The notes beneath the pieces are model-generated. The model did not search any database and was not told where the DNA came from. It was given only the letters and a program-made list of their open reading frames with translations. A stretch of 64,000 nt of DNA from Natronococcus occultus SP4 (GTDB lineage: Archaea; Halobacteriota; Halobacteria; Halobacteriales; Natrialbaceae), in contig NC_019974.1 of the NCBI RefSeq assembly GCF_000328685.1, positions 2,595,001-2,659,000 on the forward strand, in the 5' to 3' direction. Positions within the stretch are counted from its first letter, which is position 1, and every line of letters begins with the position of its first letter. Positions 35,362-44,728 of the stretch are shown here, in pieces. Both the position numbers and the translations under genes were made by a program.

Positions 35362-38091
35362 GTGGACGTACGCGGAACGGTCGCCGACGAGGTCGAGGTG
35401 CGCTCGGTGTCGACCAGCCACGGCGAGAGCGAGCTCGCCGAGGTGCCGCTGGTGCGAACTGAGGACGACGCCGCCGACCGCCCGAGCGACGACTACGAGC
35501 CGACGACGGTGACGCTGTGGAACAAGTGGACCGAGTCGGCCGAGCTGCTCGAGCCGGGGATGGAACTGCTCGTTACCGACGCGGAAATCGACGACTATGG
35601 GGCGGAGACGGGGTTCAAGACGACGGGCGACTCCTACGTCGTCGTCGAGCCGAGCTTCCTCGTCGACGTGACGTCGATCCGGAATTGGACGGAGTGTCCG
35701 CGGCTGTACTACCTGAACAAGCTCTCGGGGGTGCCGCTGAACTACCCCGTCGTGAAAGGGACCCTGGTCCACGAGGTGTTCGGCGATCTCCTCCGGGGCC
35801 GGGACCTCGAGGACGCGATCGACGCCCGGGTCGAGGAGCGAGGACTCCAGCTCGGCTTGCTCGGTGAGGATCCGGAGTCGGTCGCCGAGGACGTCCGTGA
35901 GAACGCGCAGGCGATCGAGGGGTGGCTCGAACAGGGTCGTCTCACGGAGGAAGACTCCTGGCGCTCCGAACAGCTGCTGATCAGCGAGACGTTCGGGATC
36001 CGCGGGCGGGCCGACGCGATCCGTCGGGGCGCGCCCGTCGAGCTCAAGACGGGGAAGAACCTGAAGAAAGAACCGCGCTTCAAGGACAAGGTCCAGGCCG
36101 CCTGCTACGCCCTGTTGCTCGAGGAACACGGCGGGGACGTCGACACCGGTACGCTGCTGTACACCAAGAACTCGGCGCTGGATCGCAACGAGGAGACCGG
36201 CGACCTCACCCCCGCCAAGGAGTTTTCGATGGGTAACGGGCTGTTGAAGTACGTTGTGCGGCTGCGCAACGAGATCGCCGCGGCCGAGGTCGCGGGCGAC
36301 GTGCCGACGGGGTACGAGGGCAACGCCAAGTGCGAGTACTGCTTCGAGCAGGACACCTGCATGGTTGTCTCGGGGCGACTCGACCAGGAGTCGAAGGCGG
36401 GCCAGATCGGCCAGCCCCTGCCCGCCGAGGAGCGGGAGTACTTCGAGCGGTTCTCACGGGCCATCGAGGCCGAGCGCCGGGCGGTCCACCGCGAGTACGC
36501 CAAGCTCTGGGAGCAAGACGCCCGGGAGCGGGCCGACGACGACCGCGCGCTGATCGACCTCGAGTTCGTCGAGAAACGCGAGCTCGAGGCGGGTCGCTGG
36601 GAGCTTCGCGCCCGTCGAACGGGTGGCGCGACCTCCAAGCTCCGGGAGGGAGATCTCGTCCTCGCGAGCGACGGCCATCCGGTTCGGGGCCAGTCGGAGC
36701 TGGCGCGGATCGAGCGACTGGACGAGGACGAAGTCGTCCTCACCGCCGACGAGCCCGTCGCGGTCAGTCGGCTGGACGTCTACCCCTCCGAGCTGACGAC
36801 CGACCGACTGCTCGTCGCGTTGCACGATCTGCTGTTGAAGGGCGACGAACGGCGCAAGGACGTGCTGTTCGACCGGGCGAACCCCGAGTTCGAAACGATC
36901 GACGAGACGTTCATCGATAACAACGACGCGCAGAACGACGCCGTCGAGATGGCCGTGGGCGCGCGCGACTGCGCGCTGATCCACGGCCCGCCCGGCACCG
37001 GAAAGACCTACACGATCGCCCGCGCCGTCCGCGCGATGGTCGACCGGGGCGAGCGGGTCCTGCTGTCGGCGTTTACCAACCGGGCGGTCGACAACGTCCT
37101 CGAGGCCGTCCTCGAGCAGCTCGACAGCGCGGGTGCGGACGACCGGATCGTCCGCGTGGGATCGGAAAGCGGCGTCCGCGAGGACATGCAGCCGTACCGC
37201 CTCGAGCGGGCCGGCGACCCCGAGACGCGACTGGCCGAACTCGAGGACGCCCAGGTCGTCGCCGCGACGACCGCGACCTGTGGCTCGCGGATCATGAAAG
37301 AGCAGTCGTTCGACGCCGCCCTGGTCGACGAGGCCGCCCAACTGACGGAGCCGGGCACGTTCGCGGCGACGAACCTCGCCGACCGGTTCGTCCTCGTGGG
37401 CGATCACGAGCAGCTCCCGCCCGTCGTCCAGGCGGAGGGTGGGACGGGAAGCGACGAGCCGCGAGCAGCCGACCTCACCGAGTCGCTGTTCGAACGGCTC
37501 GTCGACTGTCACCCCGACGCGGGCGTGATGCTCGACCGCCAGTACCGGATGAACCAGCGCATCCAGGCGTTCGCCTCGCGGGAGTTCTACGACGGGCAAC
37601 TGCGCCCCGCCGAGCCCGAGGTCGCCGGACGTACCGTAGACGACCTCGAGGGCGTCTCCAGGGACGCCCTCCCCGCGACCCTGCGCGATCCCGTCGCGTT
37701 CGTCGACGTCGAGGGCGAGAGCTCCCAGTACACCGACGAGGCGGAGGCGGCCCGCGTCGCCGAGCTGATCGAGGCCTACGAGGACGCCGGCCTCGACCGG
37801 GCCGACATCGGGGTTATCGCCCCCTTCCGGGCCCAGGTGTCGACGATCTCGAGTCACGTCCCCGCGGACGTCGCCGTCGACACCGTCGACCGCTTCCAGG
37901 GCTCGAGCAAGGAGCTCATCATCGTCTCCTTTACCGCGACGGGGAGCCTCGAGGGGCCGATCTTCGAGGACTACCGCCGGATCAACGTCGCGCTCACTCG
38001 GCCGAAGCGAGCCCTGGTGCTCGTCGGCGACTCGAGGGCGCTGTCGTCCGATCCGGTGTACGGACGGATGCTCGAGTGGGCACAGACCTGA
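35362..38091 (+). CDS. Dna2-like nuclease-helicase (Cas4-type nuclease plus SF1 helicase)
   Basis: 909 residues. The N-terminal half has a RecB/Cas4-type nuclease: NWTECPRLYYLNKLSG, the GTLVHEVFGD segment, VELKTGKN (catalytic Lys) and C-terminal cysteines CEYCFEQDTC of an iron-sulfur cluster. The C-terminal half is an SF1B helicase: Walker A GPPGTGKTYT, LVDEAAQLTEP, DHEQLPPV, RQYRMNQ, and VDRFQGSSKELIIVS with RINVALTRPKRAL. Likely role: end processing in DNA repair/replication. GTG at 35362 gives VDVRGTV; ATG at 35293 is an alternative. No cas genes are nearby, so it is not a CRISPR component. Confidence 0.88.
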   Translation: MDVRGTVADEVEVRSVSTSHGESELAEVPLVRTEDDAADRPSDDYEPTTVTLWNKWTESAELLEPGMELLVTDAEIDDYGAETGFKTTGDSYVVVEPSFLVDVTSIRNWTECPRLYYLNKLSGVPLNYPVVKGTLVHEVFGDLLRGRDLEDAIDARVEERGLQLGLLGEDPESVAEDVRENAQAIEGWLEQGRLTEEDSWRSEQLLISETFGIRGRADAIRRGAPVELKTGKNLKKEPRFKDKVQAACYALLLEEHGGDVDTGTLLYTKNSALDRNEETGDLTPAKEFSMGNGLLKYVVRLRNEIAAAEVAGDVPTGYEGNAKCEYCFEQDTCMVVSGRLDQESKAGQIGQPLPAEEREYFERFSRAIEAERRAVHREYAKLWEQDARERADDDRALIDLEFVEKRELEAGRWELRARRTGGATSKLREGDLVLASDGHPVRGQSELARIERLDEDEVVLTADEPVAVSRLDVYPSELTTDRLLVALHDLLLKGDERRKDVLFDRANPEFETIDETFIDNNDAQNDAVEMAVGARDCALIHGPPGTGKTYTIARAVRAMVDRGERVLLSAFTNRAVDNVLEAVLEQLDSAGADDRIVRVGSESGVREDMQPYRLERAGDPETRLAELEDAQVVAATTATCGSRIMKEQSFDAALVDEAAQLTEPGTFAATNLADRFVLVGDHEQLPPVVQAEGGTGSDEPRAADLTESLFERLVDCHPDAGVMLDRQYRMNQRIQAFASREFYDGQLRPAEPEVAGRTVDDLEGVSRDALPATLRDPVAFVDVEGESSQYTDEAEAARVAELIEAYEDAGLDRADIGVIAPFRAQVSTISSHVPADVAVDTVDRFQGSSKELIIVSFTATGSLEGPIFEDYRRINVALTRPKRALVLVGDSRALSSDPVYGRMLEWAQT

Positions 38092-38155
38092 CGGCCGTTG
38101 GCGACGCCGTTCCAACGGAATCCTTACTGTTCGAGGCTCGAGACGCTCACTGTGT

Positions 38156-38995
38156 ATGCGACTCGAGGACGAAAGCGCCGCGATCCGCGAGCTGTTTCCG
38201 ACGGCGTACACCGACATCGCGATCGCCGTGACCGAACTCGGCGGACAGAGCACGCTCATGCTCCTGCTCGCGACGCTGTTTTGGCTCTCGAGTCAGCGGC
38301 GAACCGCCCTCGTGATCGCGTACGCTCTCGCCGGCGTCTCTCTGCTGCTCGCGATCAAGACCGTGCTCGGGCTGCCCCGTCCGCCCGCGGAGCTCTTCCT
38401 CAAGCCGCTCGAGTCGGACACTTACGGCTTCCCGAGCGGCCACGCCTTCGCCGCCACCGTCGTCTACGGCGGGCTCGTCTCCGCGTACGACCGCACCCGC
38501 GACTTCCGGGCCGTCGCCGCAGCCGGCACGCTGATCCTGACGGTCTCGCTCTCCAGGGTCGTCCTCGGCGTCCACTACATCGGCGACGTGATCATCGGCG
38601 TCGCCATCGGGTTCGTCTTCCTCGGCGCGATGAACCGAGCGACGCGCGGCGAGCCCCAGCGCGCGTTCGCGATCGCGCTCGGCCTCTCCGTTCTGGCGAT
38701 GCTCGCCGTCGGTTCGTCGAGCGAACTGCTGCTCGGCCTCGGCAGCTCGATCGGCGGTCTGTTCGCCTCGCGTCGACTCGACCGGTTACCGCCGTCTCGC
38801 TCGGCGCTCGAGGACGGCGTCCTCGTCGTCGTCGGCATCGGCTACGTGGTCGCGATCACGACCCTCGAGTCCGTCGTCTCGACGGTCGAACCGCTGCTCG
38901 TCCCGCTCTACGCCGCACTTCTTGCGGGGATCGTCCTTGCACCCGCCGCAGTCGGGCGCCTCGGGTTCGGCGCGCTCGAGCCCGGACGGCGGTAA
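38156..38995 (+). CDS. PAP2-family membrane phosphatase
   Basis: 279 residues, six to eight hydrophobic helices. The acid phosphatase motifs are intact: KTVLGLPRPP (C1, ~residue 70), FPSGHAFAAT (C2, ~95) and SRVVLGVHYIGDV (C3, ~135). PAP2 enzymes remove phosphate from lipid or isoprenoid phosphates, active site on the outer membrane face. Starts ATG at 38156, 64 bases after the Dna2-like gene. Confidence 0.88.
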   Translation: MRLEDESAAIRELFPTAYTDIAIAVTELGGQSTLMLLLATLFWLSSQRRTALVIAYALAGVSLLLAIKTVLGLPRPPAELFLKPLESDTYGFPSGHAFAATVVYGGLVSAYDRTRDFRAVAAAGTLILTVSLSRVVLGVHYIGDVIIGVAIGFVFLGAMNRATRGEPQRAFAIALGLSVLAMLAVGSSSELLLGLGSSIGGLFASRRLDRLPPSRSALEDGVLVVVGIGYVVAITTLESVVSTVEPLLVPLYAALLAGIVLAPAAVGRLGFGALEPGRR

Positions 38996-39043
38996 GGGAT
39001 CGGAATCGCGTAGGGTTATGTATCGCCGATCGCAAGGTCCGGT

Positions 39044-39268
39044 ATGTCGCAGGACGTTCCGGTTCACGCTATCGACATCGTCGTCCTCATCGTGGTCTCG
39101 GTACTCGGCGGATTCCTGCTCGCAGCCTGGACGCTGCCGCCGTCGCTGGCGTTTGACTTTGCGGTTTCGGTCCTGGCTGGAACAGTCTTCATGGCGTTCT
39201 TCCTGTTTATCCCCATAATGGGTGTGCGTCTGTTCATCGAGGACGCCCGAGAGGAGAAAGCGGAGTAG
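39044..39268 (+). CDS. Small two-helix membrane protein, function unknown
   Basis: 74 residues with two hydrophobic helices (IDIVVLIVVSVLGGFLLAAW; FAVSVLAGTVFMAFFLFIPIMG) and a short acidic C-terminus. It starts 48 bases after the PAP2 gene on the same strand and may be co-transcribed, but its role is unknown. Confidence 0.6.
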   Translation: MSQDVPVHAIDIVVLIVVSVLGGFLLAAWTLPPSLAFDFAVSVLAGTVFMAFFLFIPIMGVRLFIEDAREEKAE

Positions 39269-39337
39269 CTGCGAGCCGACAGCGACTGACGACACCACGA
39301 CCGTTTTTCACGCCAGCTGCCGAACCGACTGTCACAC

Positions 39338-40609
39338 GTGAACGTTCCACTGGGATCCGGGACGATCGAGCTGCGACTCCCCGGGTGTGACGTGACGATC
39401 GCCGAGCCGTCAGGCGGCGAGCCCGTCGACGTCCGCGCGGCCGCAGAACGGGCGCTCGAGGACCCGCTCGGGCCGCCGCTGGCCGACCGTGTCGAGCCCA
39501 ACGACGACGTGGCGATCGTTGTGACGGATCTCACGCGGACGGTACCCGACGACGTGTTGCTCGACGTGCTGCTCGCACGGCTCGAGCGCCTCGACGTCGC
39601 GCGCGAGCGGATCACGGTCGTCGTCGGCCTCGGCCTCCACCGACCGATGACCGACGCGGAGCTCGAGACGATGCTCGGTCGCCACGCCGACCTGGCGGTG
39701 AACCACGATCCGGCGTCGGTCGTCGAGGTCGGAACGATCGGGGCGACGGGAGCCGATCCGGACCGACCCGACGGACCCGCGAGCGACGGCGTCCCGGTCG
39801 AGATCGGCGTCCCGGTTGCCGAGGCCGATACGGTCCTCTCGACGGGCGTCGTCGAACCCCACCAGTACGCCGGGTTCAGCGGCGGCGCGAAGACTGTCGC
39901 CATCGGCGCGGGAAGCGAGTCGCTGATCCGGTACACGCACGGCCCGGCGCTGCTCGCCCGCGAGGACGTCCGTCTCGGACGCGTCGCCGGCAACCCCTTC
40001 AGGGAGGCGATCGACGCGGCGGGCGAGCGCGTCGGGATCGATTTCTCGCTCAACCTGACCCACGGTCCGGCGGGCGTCCTCGGGGTACGGGCCGGCGAGG
40101 GACGGCGAGTCGTCCGCGAGCTCGCGGCGGTGGCCCGAGACGCACTCTCAGTCCCAGTCGCCCGCGAGTACGATGCCGTCGTCTGCGGCGTCGGCGCGCC
40201 GAAGGACGCGAACCTCTATCAGGCGACCCGCGGGGCGACCTACGTGGCGCTCGGCGATCGGAACCCGCTGCGTGAGGGGGGTCGACTCGTCGTCCCCGCG
40301 GCCCTGCCAGAGGGTGCGGGCAAGGGAACCGGCGAGCGACGGTTCTATCGACGGCTTCGGGACGCCGACGATCCCGAATCGCTGTACGACGAGCTACGAA
40401 CGGGGTACGAGCCCGGCGCCCAGCGGGCGTTCGTCGTCGCCCGCGTTCTCCGGGACCACGAGCTCGTCGTGACCAACAGCGAGGTCCCGGCGCTCGTCGA
40501 GGAGTGTCTGCTGGGCGCTGCGGACGACGTCGCCGACGCCGTCGATCCCGGCAGCGACGTGTTGGTCGTTCCGGACGCGCTGAACACCCTCCTGGTCGAG
40601 AGACAGTAG
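39338..40609 (+). CDS. LarA-like nickel-pincer racemase family protein (DUF2088)
   Basis: 423 residues. Conserved LarA residues appear: GLHRPM (His), NHDP and EPHQYAGFSGGAKTV, including the Lys that anchors the pyridinium-nickel cofactor. Lactate racemase LarA and paralogues interconvert 2-hydroxy acids. The substrate here is unknown; haloarchaea carry several LarA homologues. No larBCE cofactor genes are close. The start is GTG at 39338 (VNVPLGSGTIEL). Confidence 0.82.
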   Translation: MNVPLGSGTIELRLPGCDVTIAEPSGGEPVDVRAAAERALEDPLGPPLADRVEPNDDVAIVVTDLTRTVPDDVLLDVLLARLERLDVARERITVVVGLGLHRPMTDAELETMLGRHADLAVNHDPASVVEVGTIGATGADPDRPDGPASDGVPVEIGVPVAEADTVLSTGVVEPHQYAGFSGGAKTVAIGAGSESLIRYTHGPALLAREDVRLGRVAGNPFREAIDAAGERVGIDFSLNLTHGPAGVLGVRAGEGRRVVRELAAVARDALSVPVAREYDAVVCGVGAPKDANLYQATRGATYVALGDRNPLREGGRLVVPAALPEGAGKGTGERRFYRRLRDADDPESLYDELRTGYEPGAQRAFVVARVLRDHELVVTNSEVPALVEECLLGAADDVADAVDPGSDVLVVPDALNTLLVERQ

Positions 40610-40688
40610 TCTGCGAGCGTCGTCGATTCGGCCACCCCGTCCGATCGCTCCGCGGTACGTTCACCTCCGCCGCCGTCGTACCACGCTC

Positions 40689-41831
40689 ATGCTCGCGCGT
40701 CTCCGCAGTTACCGCCCCGGCGGTCGCGTCGCCGTTCGACTCGTCGTCGTCGTTGCCCTCGTCTCGATCGCTACCGGCGTCGTCGCCATCCTCACCGATC
40801 CCGTCTCCGAAGCGGCCGGAGCGCTCGGCGACGTTCAGGCCGCGGCCGAGTTCAGCGGCACCGTCGTCGGCTTCGCCTTGCTCGTCGCCGCCTGGGGGAT
40901 GCGCCGCGGCTACCGGATCGCGTCCGTCGCCGCGGCGGCGCTCGTGTGCCTCGCGGCCGTCCACGGCGTCGTTCAGTTTCGGCTCGCCTCGATCCCGCTG
41001 GTCGTGCTCTCGCTCGGCGGACTCGCCGTCCTCGTACTCACCAGCGACCGGTTCACGCGATCGAGCGCGCTCGGACCGACCCAGCTCGGTGCGCTCGTGG
41101 CTATCGTCGGCGTCTGCTGTTACGGCACCGCCGGCGCGTACACGCTGCGCGCGCAGTTCGACGAGCTCCACACCGTCGCCGACGCGGTCTACTTCACGCT
41201 CGTCACCGCGAGCACGGTCGGCTACGGCGACATCCACCCGACGACCGCGACGGCGCGCCTGTTCGCCGTCTCGCTCGTGGTGCTCGGGCCGACGACCGTC
41301 GGCGTGGCCGTCGGGAGCCTGTTCGGGCCGGCGATCGAGACCCGGCTCTCGCGGACCGGCCGTCGGGCGACGGCGTACCGCTCGCGGGATCGGTCGCGGG
41401 ACGGCGCTCGCGTCGTCGTCCTCGGCGTCGACGAGCGAACCGCTCGGTTCGTCGACAGGCTCGCCGAGCGGGCCCGCGTCACCGTCGTCACGAGCGACGA
41501 GCGCGGGGCGAAACGGCTCCTCGAGGGCGTCGAGACCGTCGAGACCGTCGACGGCGACCCGACCGAGACGCGCGTCCTCGAGCGCGCACGGCTCGAGGCG
41601 TGCGACGCGGTGCTCGTTACGGCCACCGGGGACATCGACCCCGCCGCCGCGTCCTCGGCCGCGCGGGCGGTCACGGACGCTCGGCTGGTGCTACTCGGGG
41701 GTCCGGACGCGGCCGCCGATCTCGGGGCCGACGCGATCGTCGATCCCGAGGCGGTCGTCGTCGACGCGATCGTCCGGGCGACGCGGGGGGAGGCGGATCA
41801 GTCCTCGTCGGCGGCCTCCCACAGCGGGTAG
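40689..41831 (+). CDS. Potassium channel with C-terminal RCK/TrkA-N domain
   Basis: 380 residues. Five or so N-terminal hydrophobic helices (~10-135) are followed by the pore: the selectivity filter is STVGYGDIHP (~residue 178), with an outer helix ending LGPTTVGVAVGSL. The cytoplasmic part (~240-365) is a Rossmann RCK domain (RVVVLGVDERTARFVDRLAE, AVLVTATGDIDPAAASS) that gates by ligand or NAD. It ends in an acidic tail overlapping the convergent AIR-synthase gene by 34 bases. Confidence 0.9.
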   Translation: MLARLRSYRPGGRVAVRLVVVVALVSIATGVVAILTDPVSEAAGALGDVQAAAEFSGTVVGFALLVAAWGMRRGYRIASVAAAALVCLAAVHGVVQFRLASIPLVVLSLGGLAVLVLTSDRFTRSSALGPTQLGALVAIVGVCCYGTAGAYTLRAQFDELHTVADAVYFTLVTASTVGYGDIHPTTATARLFAVSLVVLGPTTVGVAVGSLFGPAIETRLSRTGRRATAYRSRDRSRDGARVVVLGVDERTARFVDRLAERARVTVVTSDERGAKRLLEGVETVETVDGDPTETRVLERARLEACDAVLVTATGDIDPAAASSAARAVTDARLVLLGGPDAAADLGADAIVDPEAVVVDAIVRATRGEADQSSSAASHSG

Positions 41832-42796
41832 AGATCGTCCTGGACGGGTTCCGTGATCGTCTCCGAACCGAGTTCGAGCGCGAACCCGTCATCGGATTCC
41901 GTCGCCTCCTCGACGGTTCCGATCTCGGCAGCCTCGAGTCCGGCGTCCTCGAGGTCCACGAGCGCGTCCCCGACGGCGTCCTCGGGGACAGTCGCGAGCA
42001 AAGCGCCGGAGCCGAAGATTCGAAGCGGGTCGACCTCGGCCGCCCCGCACAGCGTCTCGGTCTCGGGACGGATCGGCACCGCGTCCCGATCCACCGCGAG
42101 CCGAACGTCGGCGGCGCGGGCGAGCTCCAGCAGGCCGGCCGCGACGCCCCCCTCGGTGGGATCGTGCATCGCGGTCGCGTACTTCCGAAGCACGCGCCCG
42201 TCGGGGACGACGCTGATCTCCTCGAGGAAGTCGGCCGCCCGCTCGCGGACGTCGGGGTCGACATCGAGCTCGTCGCCGAAGTCGGCCGCGAGGATGGCCG
42301 TCCCCTCGATCCCTGCGGCCTTCGTGAGGACGACGCGGTCGCCGGGTTCGGCCCCTCCCGTCGGGACGAAGGAGTCGGTCGCCCCCATCGCGGTCAGGGA
42401 GACGAGCGGGCGATCGAGCTGGTCGACGTACTCCGAGTGGCCGCCGACGATCGAGGCGCCGACCTCGCGGGCCGCCGCGTCGATATCCTCGGTGATCGCC
42501 TCCAGCGGCGATTCCGGGTCGGGCAGCAGGATGACGGTCGTCAGCCAGCGCGGGTCGGCGCCGGAGACCGCGACGTCGTTGCAGGCGACGTGGACGCCGA
42601 GGCGGCCGACCTGAGAGGCCGCAAGCGAGATCGGATCGGAGCTGACGACGAGGGTCCTATCGCCTTCCGGCCAGGCGATCGCCGCGGCGTCCTCGCCGTC
42701 GGCGGGCCCCTGGATCACCGACGGGTCGTCGGTCGCGGTCCCCGTGCGGCCGAACACGTGCTCGAGCAACTCCTCCGGCGGTACCTTTCCGGGCAT
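41798..42796 (-). CDS. AIR-synthase/HypE-like ATP-binding protein
   Basis: 332 residues of the PurM/HypE/ThiL superfamily: an N-terminal PurM fold with DGEDAAAIAW and VACNDVAVSGADPRWL, GGHSEYVD, and a C-terminal half with MHDPTEGGVAAGLLEL. HypE and ThiL use ATP to activate a substrate. No hyp or thi genes are adjacent, so the precise role is uncertain. It overlaps the convergent potassium channel gene. Confidence 0.8.
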   Translation of the reverse strand: MPGKVPPEELLEHVFGRTGTATDDPSVIQGPADGEDAAAIAWPEGDRTLVVSSDPISLAASQVGRLGVHVACNDVAVSGADPRWLTTVILLPDPESPLEAITEDIDAAAREVGASIVGGHSEYVDQLDRPLVSLTAMGATDSFVPTGGAEPGDRVVLTKAAGIEGTAILAADFGDELDVDPDVRERAADFLEEISVVPDGRVLRKYATAMHDPTEGGVAAGLLELARAADVRLAVDRDAVPIRPETETLCGAAEVDPLRIFGSGALLATVPEDAVGDALVDLEDAGLEAAEIGTVEEATESDDGFALELGSETITEPVQDDLYPLWEAADED

Positions 42797-42882
42797 ACAA
42801 CGAACTGGGCGGATCGGCGGTTTGTAGCTGTCGGCAGCAGTCGGTCCGCCCTCCGGAAGCCGATCTCGGGGCGCGGACCGCG

Positions 42883-43278
42883 TCAGGCCGTTCGCTCGAG
42901 GTCGTCGAACAGCGCCGCCACGCGGCGCTCGATCTCGTCGCGCTGCTCGCGCGTCTCGTCCGACTCGAGTGACCAGATCCGAACCTCTCCGTTCCAGTCC
43001 TCTGGCACGAACTCCGAGGCCGAACAGCCCATCGTCACGACGAATTCAGCGCCGGCCACGTCGTCCGTCGTGATCCGTCGTGGCGTTCGGCCGCTGACGT
43101 CGAGTCCCTCCTCTTCGAGGACGTCGCGGGCGTCCTCGCTGATCGACTCCTTCGGATCGGTGCCACCGGTGACGAGCTCGACGTCGAGTCCGCGTCGATC
43201 CCGCTCCCGTTCGGCGAAGGCGGTTGCCATCTGGCTGCGGCCCGCGTTTCCGACGCAGGCGAACACGATTTTCGTCAT
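42883..43278 (-). CDS. Arsenate reductase/low-molecular-weight tyrosine phosphatase
   Basis: 131 residues. The active-site loop CVGNAGRSQMA (C-x5-R, Cys 8) is typical of LMW-PTP-type arsenate reductases. A second Cys is at VTMGCSASEF (residue 85), matching one redox Cys of thioredoxin-linked ArsC. The third Cys of that type is absent: the matching stretch is SEFVPEDW. The enzyme may therefore use another thiol system or act as a phosphatase. It is divergent from the ACR3-like exporter, 97 bases apart, which favours arsenic detoxification. Confidence 0.82.
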   Translation of the reverse strand: MTKIVFACVGNAGRSQMATAFAERERDRRGLDVELVTGGTDPKESISEDARDVLEEEGLDVSGRTPRRITTDDVAGAEFVVTMGCSASEFVPEDWNGEVRIWSLESDETREQRDEIERRVAALFDDLERTA

Positions 43279-43375
43279 CGATCTACCTACGCTCGCGACC
43301 CCTACCAGTATTTCCCCGGCGAGCCCGTGCCGGAATCCCAACCCATACACCCTCGTTCCCCTAGGCGGACTCACT

Positions 43376-44371
43376 GTGGACGTCCTCGAGAAGTACCAGA
43401 CTGGCTTCGTCCTCGCTGCGATCGGCGGCGGGCTCGCGCTCGGCCAGCTCGCGGGCGTTCCCGCCGTCGCCGACGCGCTCATTCTACCCTTCCTGATGGT
43501 AATGCTGTTCGGCGCGTTCGCCGGGATCCCCCTCTCGAAGCTTCGATCGGCCTTCGGCAACCGTCGGGTCGCCGGCTCGAGCCTGCTCGTAAACTTCGTC
43601 TGGAACCCGCTGTTGGCCGTCGGTCTCGGCGCGATCTTCCTCCGCGACCACCCCGCGCTGTGGGTCGGGCTGCTCATGCTCATGGTGACGCCGTGTACCG
43701 ACTGGTACCTGATCTTCACCGATCTCGCCGACGGCGACGTGCCGCTGGCGACGTCGATCCTGCCGTACAACCTCGTGTTGCAGCTCGTCTTGCTTCCCGC
43801 CTACCTGTACGTCTTCGCGGGCGAACTCGTCGAGCTGCCGCTCGCGCTGTTGCTCGAAAGCGTCGCGCTCGTACTGGTCGTTCCACTCGTCCTCGCGGGG
43901 ATCGCCCGCCGAGGACTCACCCGCTGGCGAGGACGGCGGTGGTTCGAGCGATCGTTCGTTCCGAAGCTCGGCCCGGTCCAGATCGTCTTCCTGACGCTCG
44001 CCATCGGCGCGATGTTTGCCTCGCAGGGCCAGGCGGTCGTCGAGAACCCCGAACTGCTCGCCCTGCTGGCCGTTCCCGTGATCGCCTTCTACGCGCTGAA
44101 CCTCGCGATCGGGTTCGGGATCGGCCGCGTCCTCTCCTTTTCCTACGGCGAGCTGGTCTGTTTCAACAACACCATTCTCTCGAGGAACTCGCCGACGGCG
44201 CTCGCGATCGCGGTCGTCGCGTTCCCCCACGAGCCTCTGATACCGCTGGCGCTTGTCATCGGACCGCTGCTCGAGCTGCCGCTGCTGGGGCTGATCGCAC
44301 AGATTCACACGGGAATCGCCGACCGGGACTGGTGGTCGGTGAGTGGAGACGAGCACTCCGAAGCCGGGTAG
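43376..44371 (+). CDS. ACR3/bile-acid-symporter-type exporter (probable arsenite exporter)
   Basis: 331 residues with about ten hydrophobic helices. The motif MLMVTPCTDWYLIFT, followed by the long ATSILPYNLVLQLVLLPAYLYVF helix pair, is typical of arsenite exporters of the ACR3/BASS superfamily; the Cys of TPCTDW is the known metalloid-binding residue. It would expel arsenite produced by the divergent reductase. GTG at 43376 gives VDVLEKYQTGF. No ArsR-type regulator is next to the pair. Confidence 0.8.
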   Translation: MDVLEKYQTGFVLAAIGGGLALGQLAGVPAVADALILPFLMVMLFGAFAGIPLSKLRSAFGNRRVAGSSLLVNFVWNPLLAVGLGAIFLRDHPALWVGLLMLMVTPCTDWYLIFTDLADGDVPLATSILPYNLVLQLVLLPAYLYVFAGELVELPLALLLESVALVLVVPLVLAGIARRGLTRWRGRRWFERSFVPKLGPVQIVFLTLAIGAMFASQGQAVVENPELLALLAVPVIAFYALNLAIGFGIGRVLSFSYGELVCFNNTILSRNSPTALAIAVVAFPHEPLIPLALVIGPLLELPLLGLIAQIHTGIADRDWWSVSGDEHSEAG

Positions 44372-44419
44372 CGGCCGCTCTCGCTGGAGTCCGGTGCGTA
44401 GCGATCGACGGCAAATAGT

Positions 44420-44431
44420 TTGTGTACACAA
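44420..44431 (+). promoter_or_regulatory. Palindromic VapB operator
   Basis: TTGTGTACACAA is a perfect 12-base palindrome, 16 bases before the vapB ATG at 44447 and next to an AT-rich AAATAGTT that can serve as TATA box. VapBC operons are autoregulated by VapB dimers binding such inverted repeats at their promoters. It is placed to block transcription initiation. Confidence 0.65.
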
Positions 44432-44446
44432 GCACAAACACAACAC

Positions 44447-44728
44447 ATGGGAACGAAGACGATCGGCGTCAGAGAGGAGGTGTACGAGCGACTGAAGGCC
44501 CGGAAGCGCGAGGACGAGAGCTTTACCGATCTCGTGAACCGACTGCTGGACGAAACGACGACCGACTGGCGCGAAGAGTTCGGGACGCTCGACGAAACGG
44601 ATGCGGACGAACTCGAGCAGCTGGTCGCTGACTCCCGAAAACGAGCAAGTAGCGGACTCTCGACCCGACAGGAGGAGGCGCTCGAAGCGCTATCCAACGG
44701 CGACGAGGACGACGATGAAACTGCTTGA
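44447..44728 (+). CDS. vapB: VapB-type antitoxin
   Basis: 93 residues. The N-terminus (GTKTIGVREEVYERLKARKREDESFTDL) is a ribbon-helix/AbrB-like DNA-binding and dimerisation region; the C-terminal half is acidic and disordered, as expected for the toxin-binding tail. It overlaps the vapC gene by 14 bases. A start nine codons upstream is possible but lies within the operator. Together with the PIN toxin it forms a classic VapBC module. Confidence 0.85.
   Translation: MGTKTIGVREEVYERLKARKREDESFTDLVNRLLDETTTDWREEFGTLDETDADELEQLVADSRKRASSGLSTRQEEALEALSNGDEDDDETA

Noticed and set aside
35362-38091. A Cas4 protein and CRISPR adaptation context
   Set aside because: The Cas4-like nuclease is fused to an SF1 helicase in the Dna2 layout and no other cas genes or repeats are present.
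41798-42796. Assignment as HypE
   Set aside because: The AIR-synthase fold is clear, but no hydrogenase genes are in the window, so a specific name is not supported.
40946-44371. An apparent 1141-codon plus-strand open frame
   Set aside because: It overlaps the potassium channel, AIR-synthase and arsenate reductase genes and only its 3' part (43376-44371) is a real gene. The upstream part is an Arg-rich shadow frame caused by high GC and biased codons.
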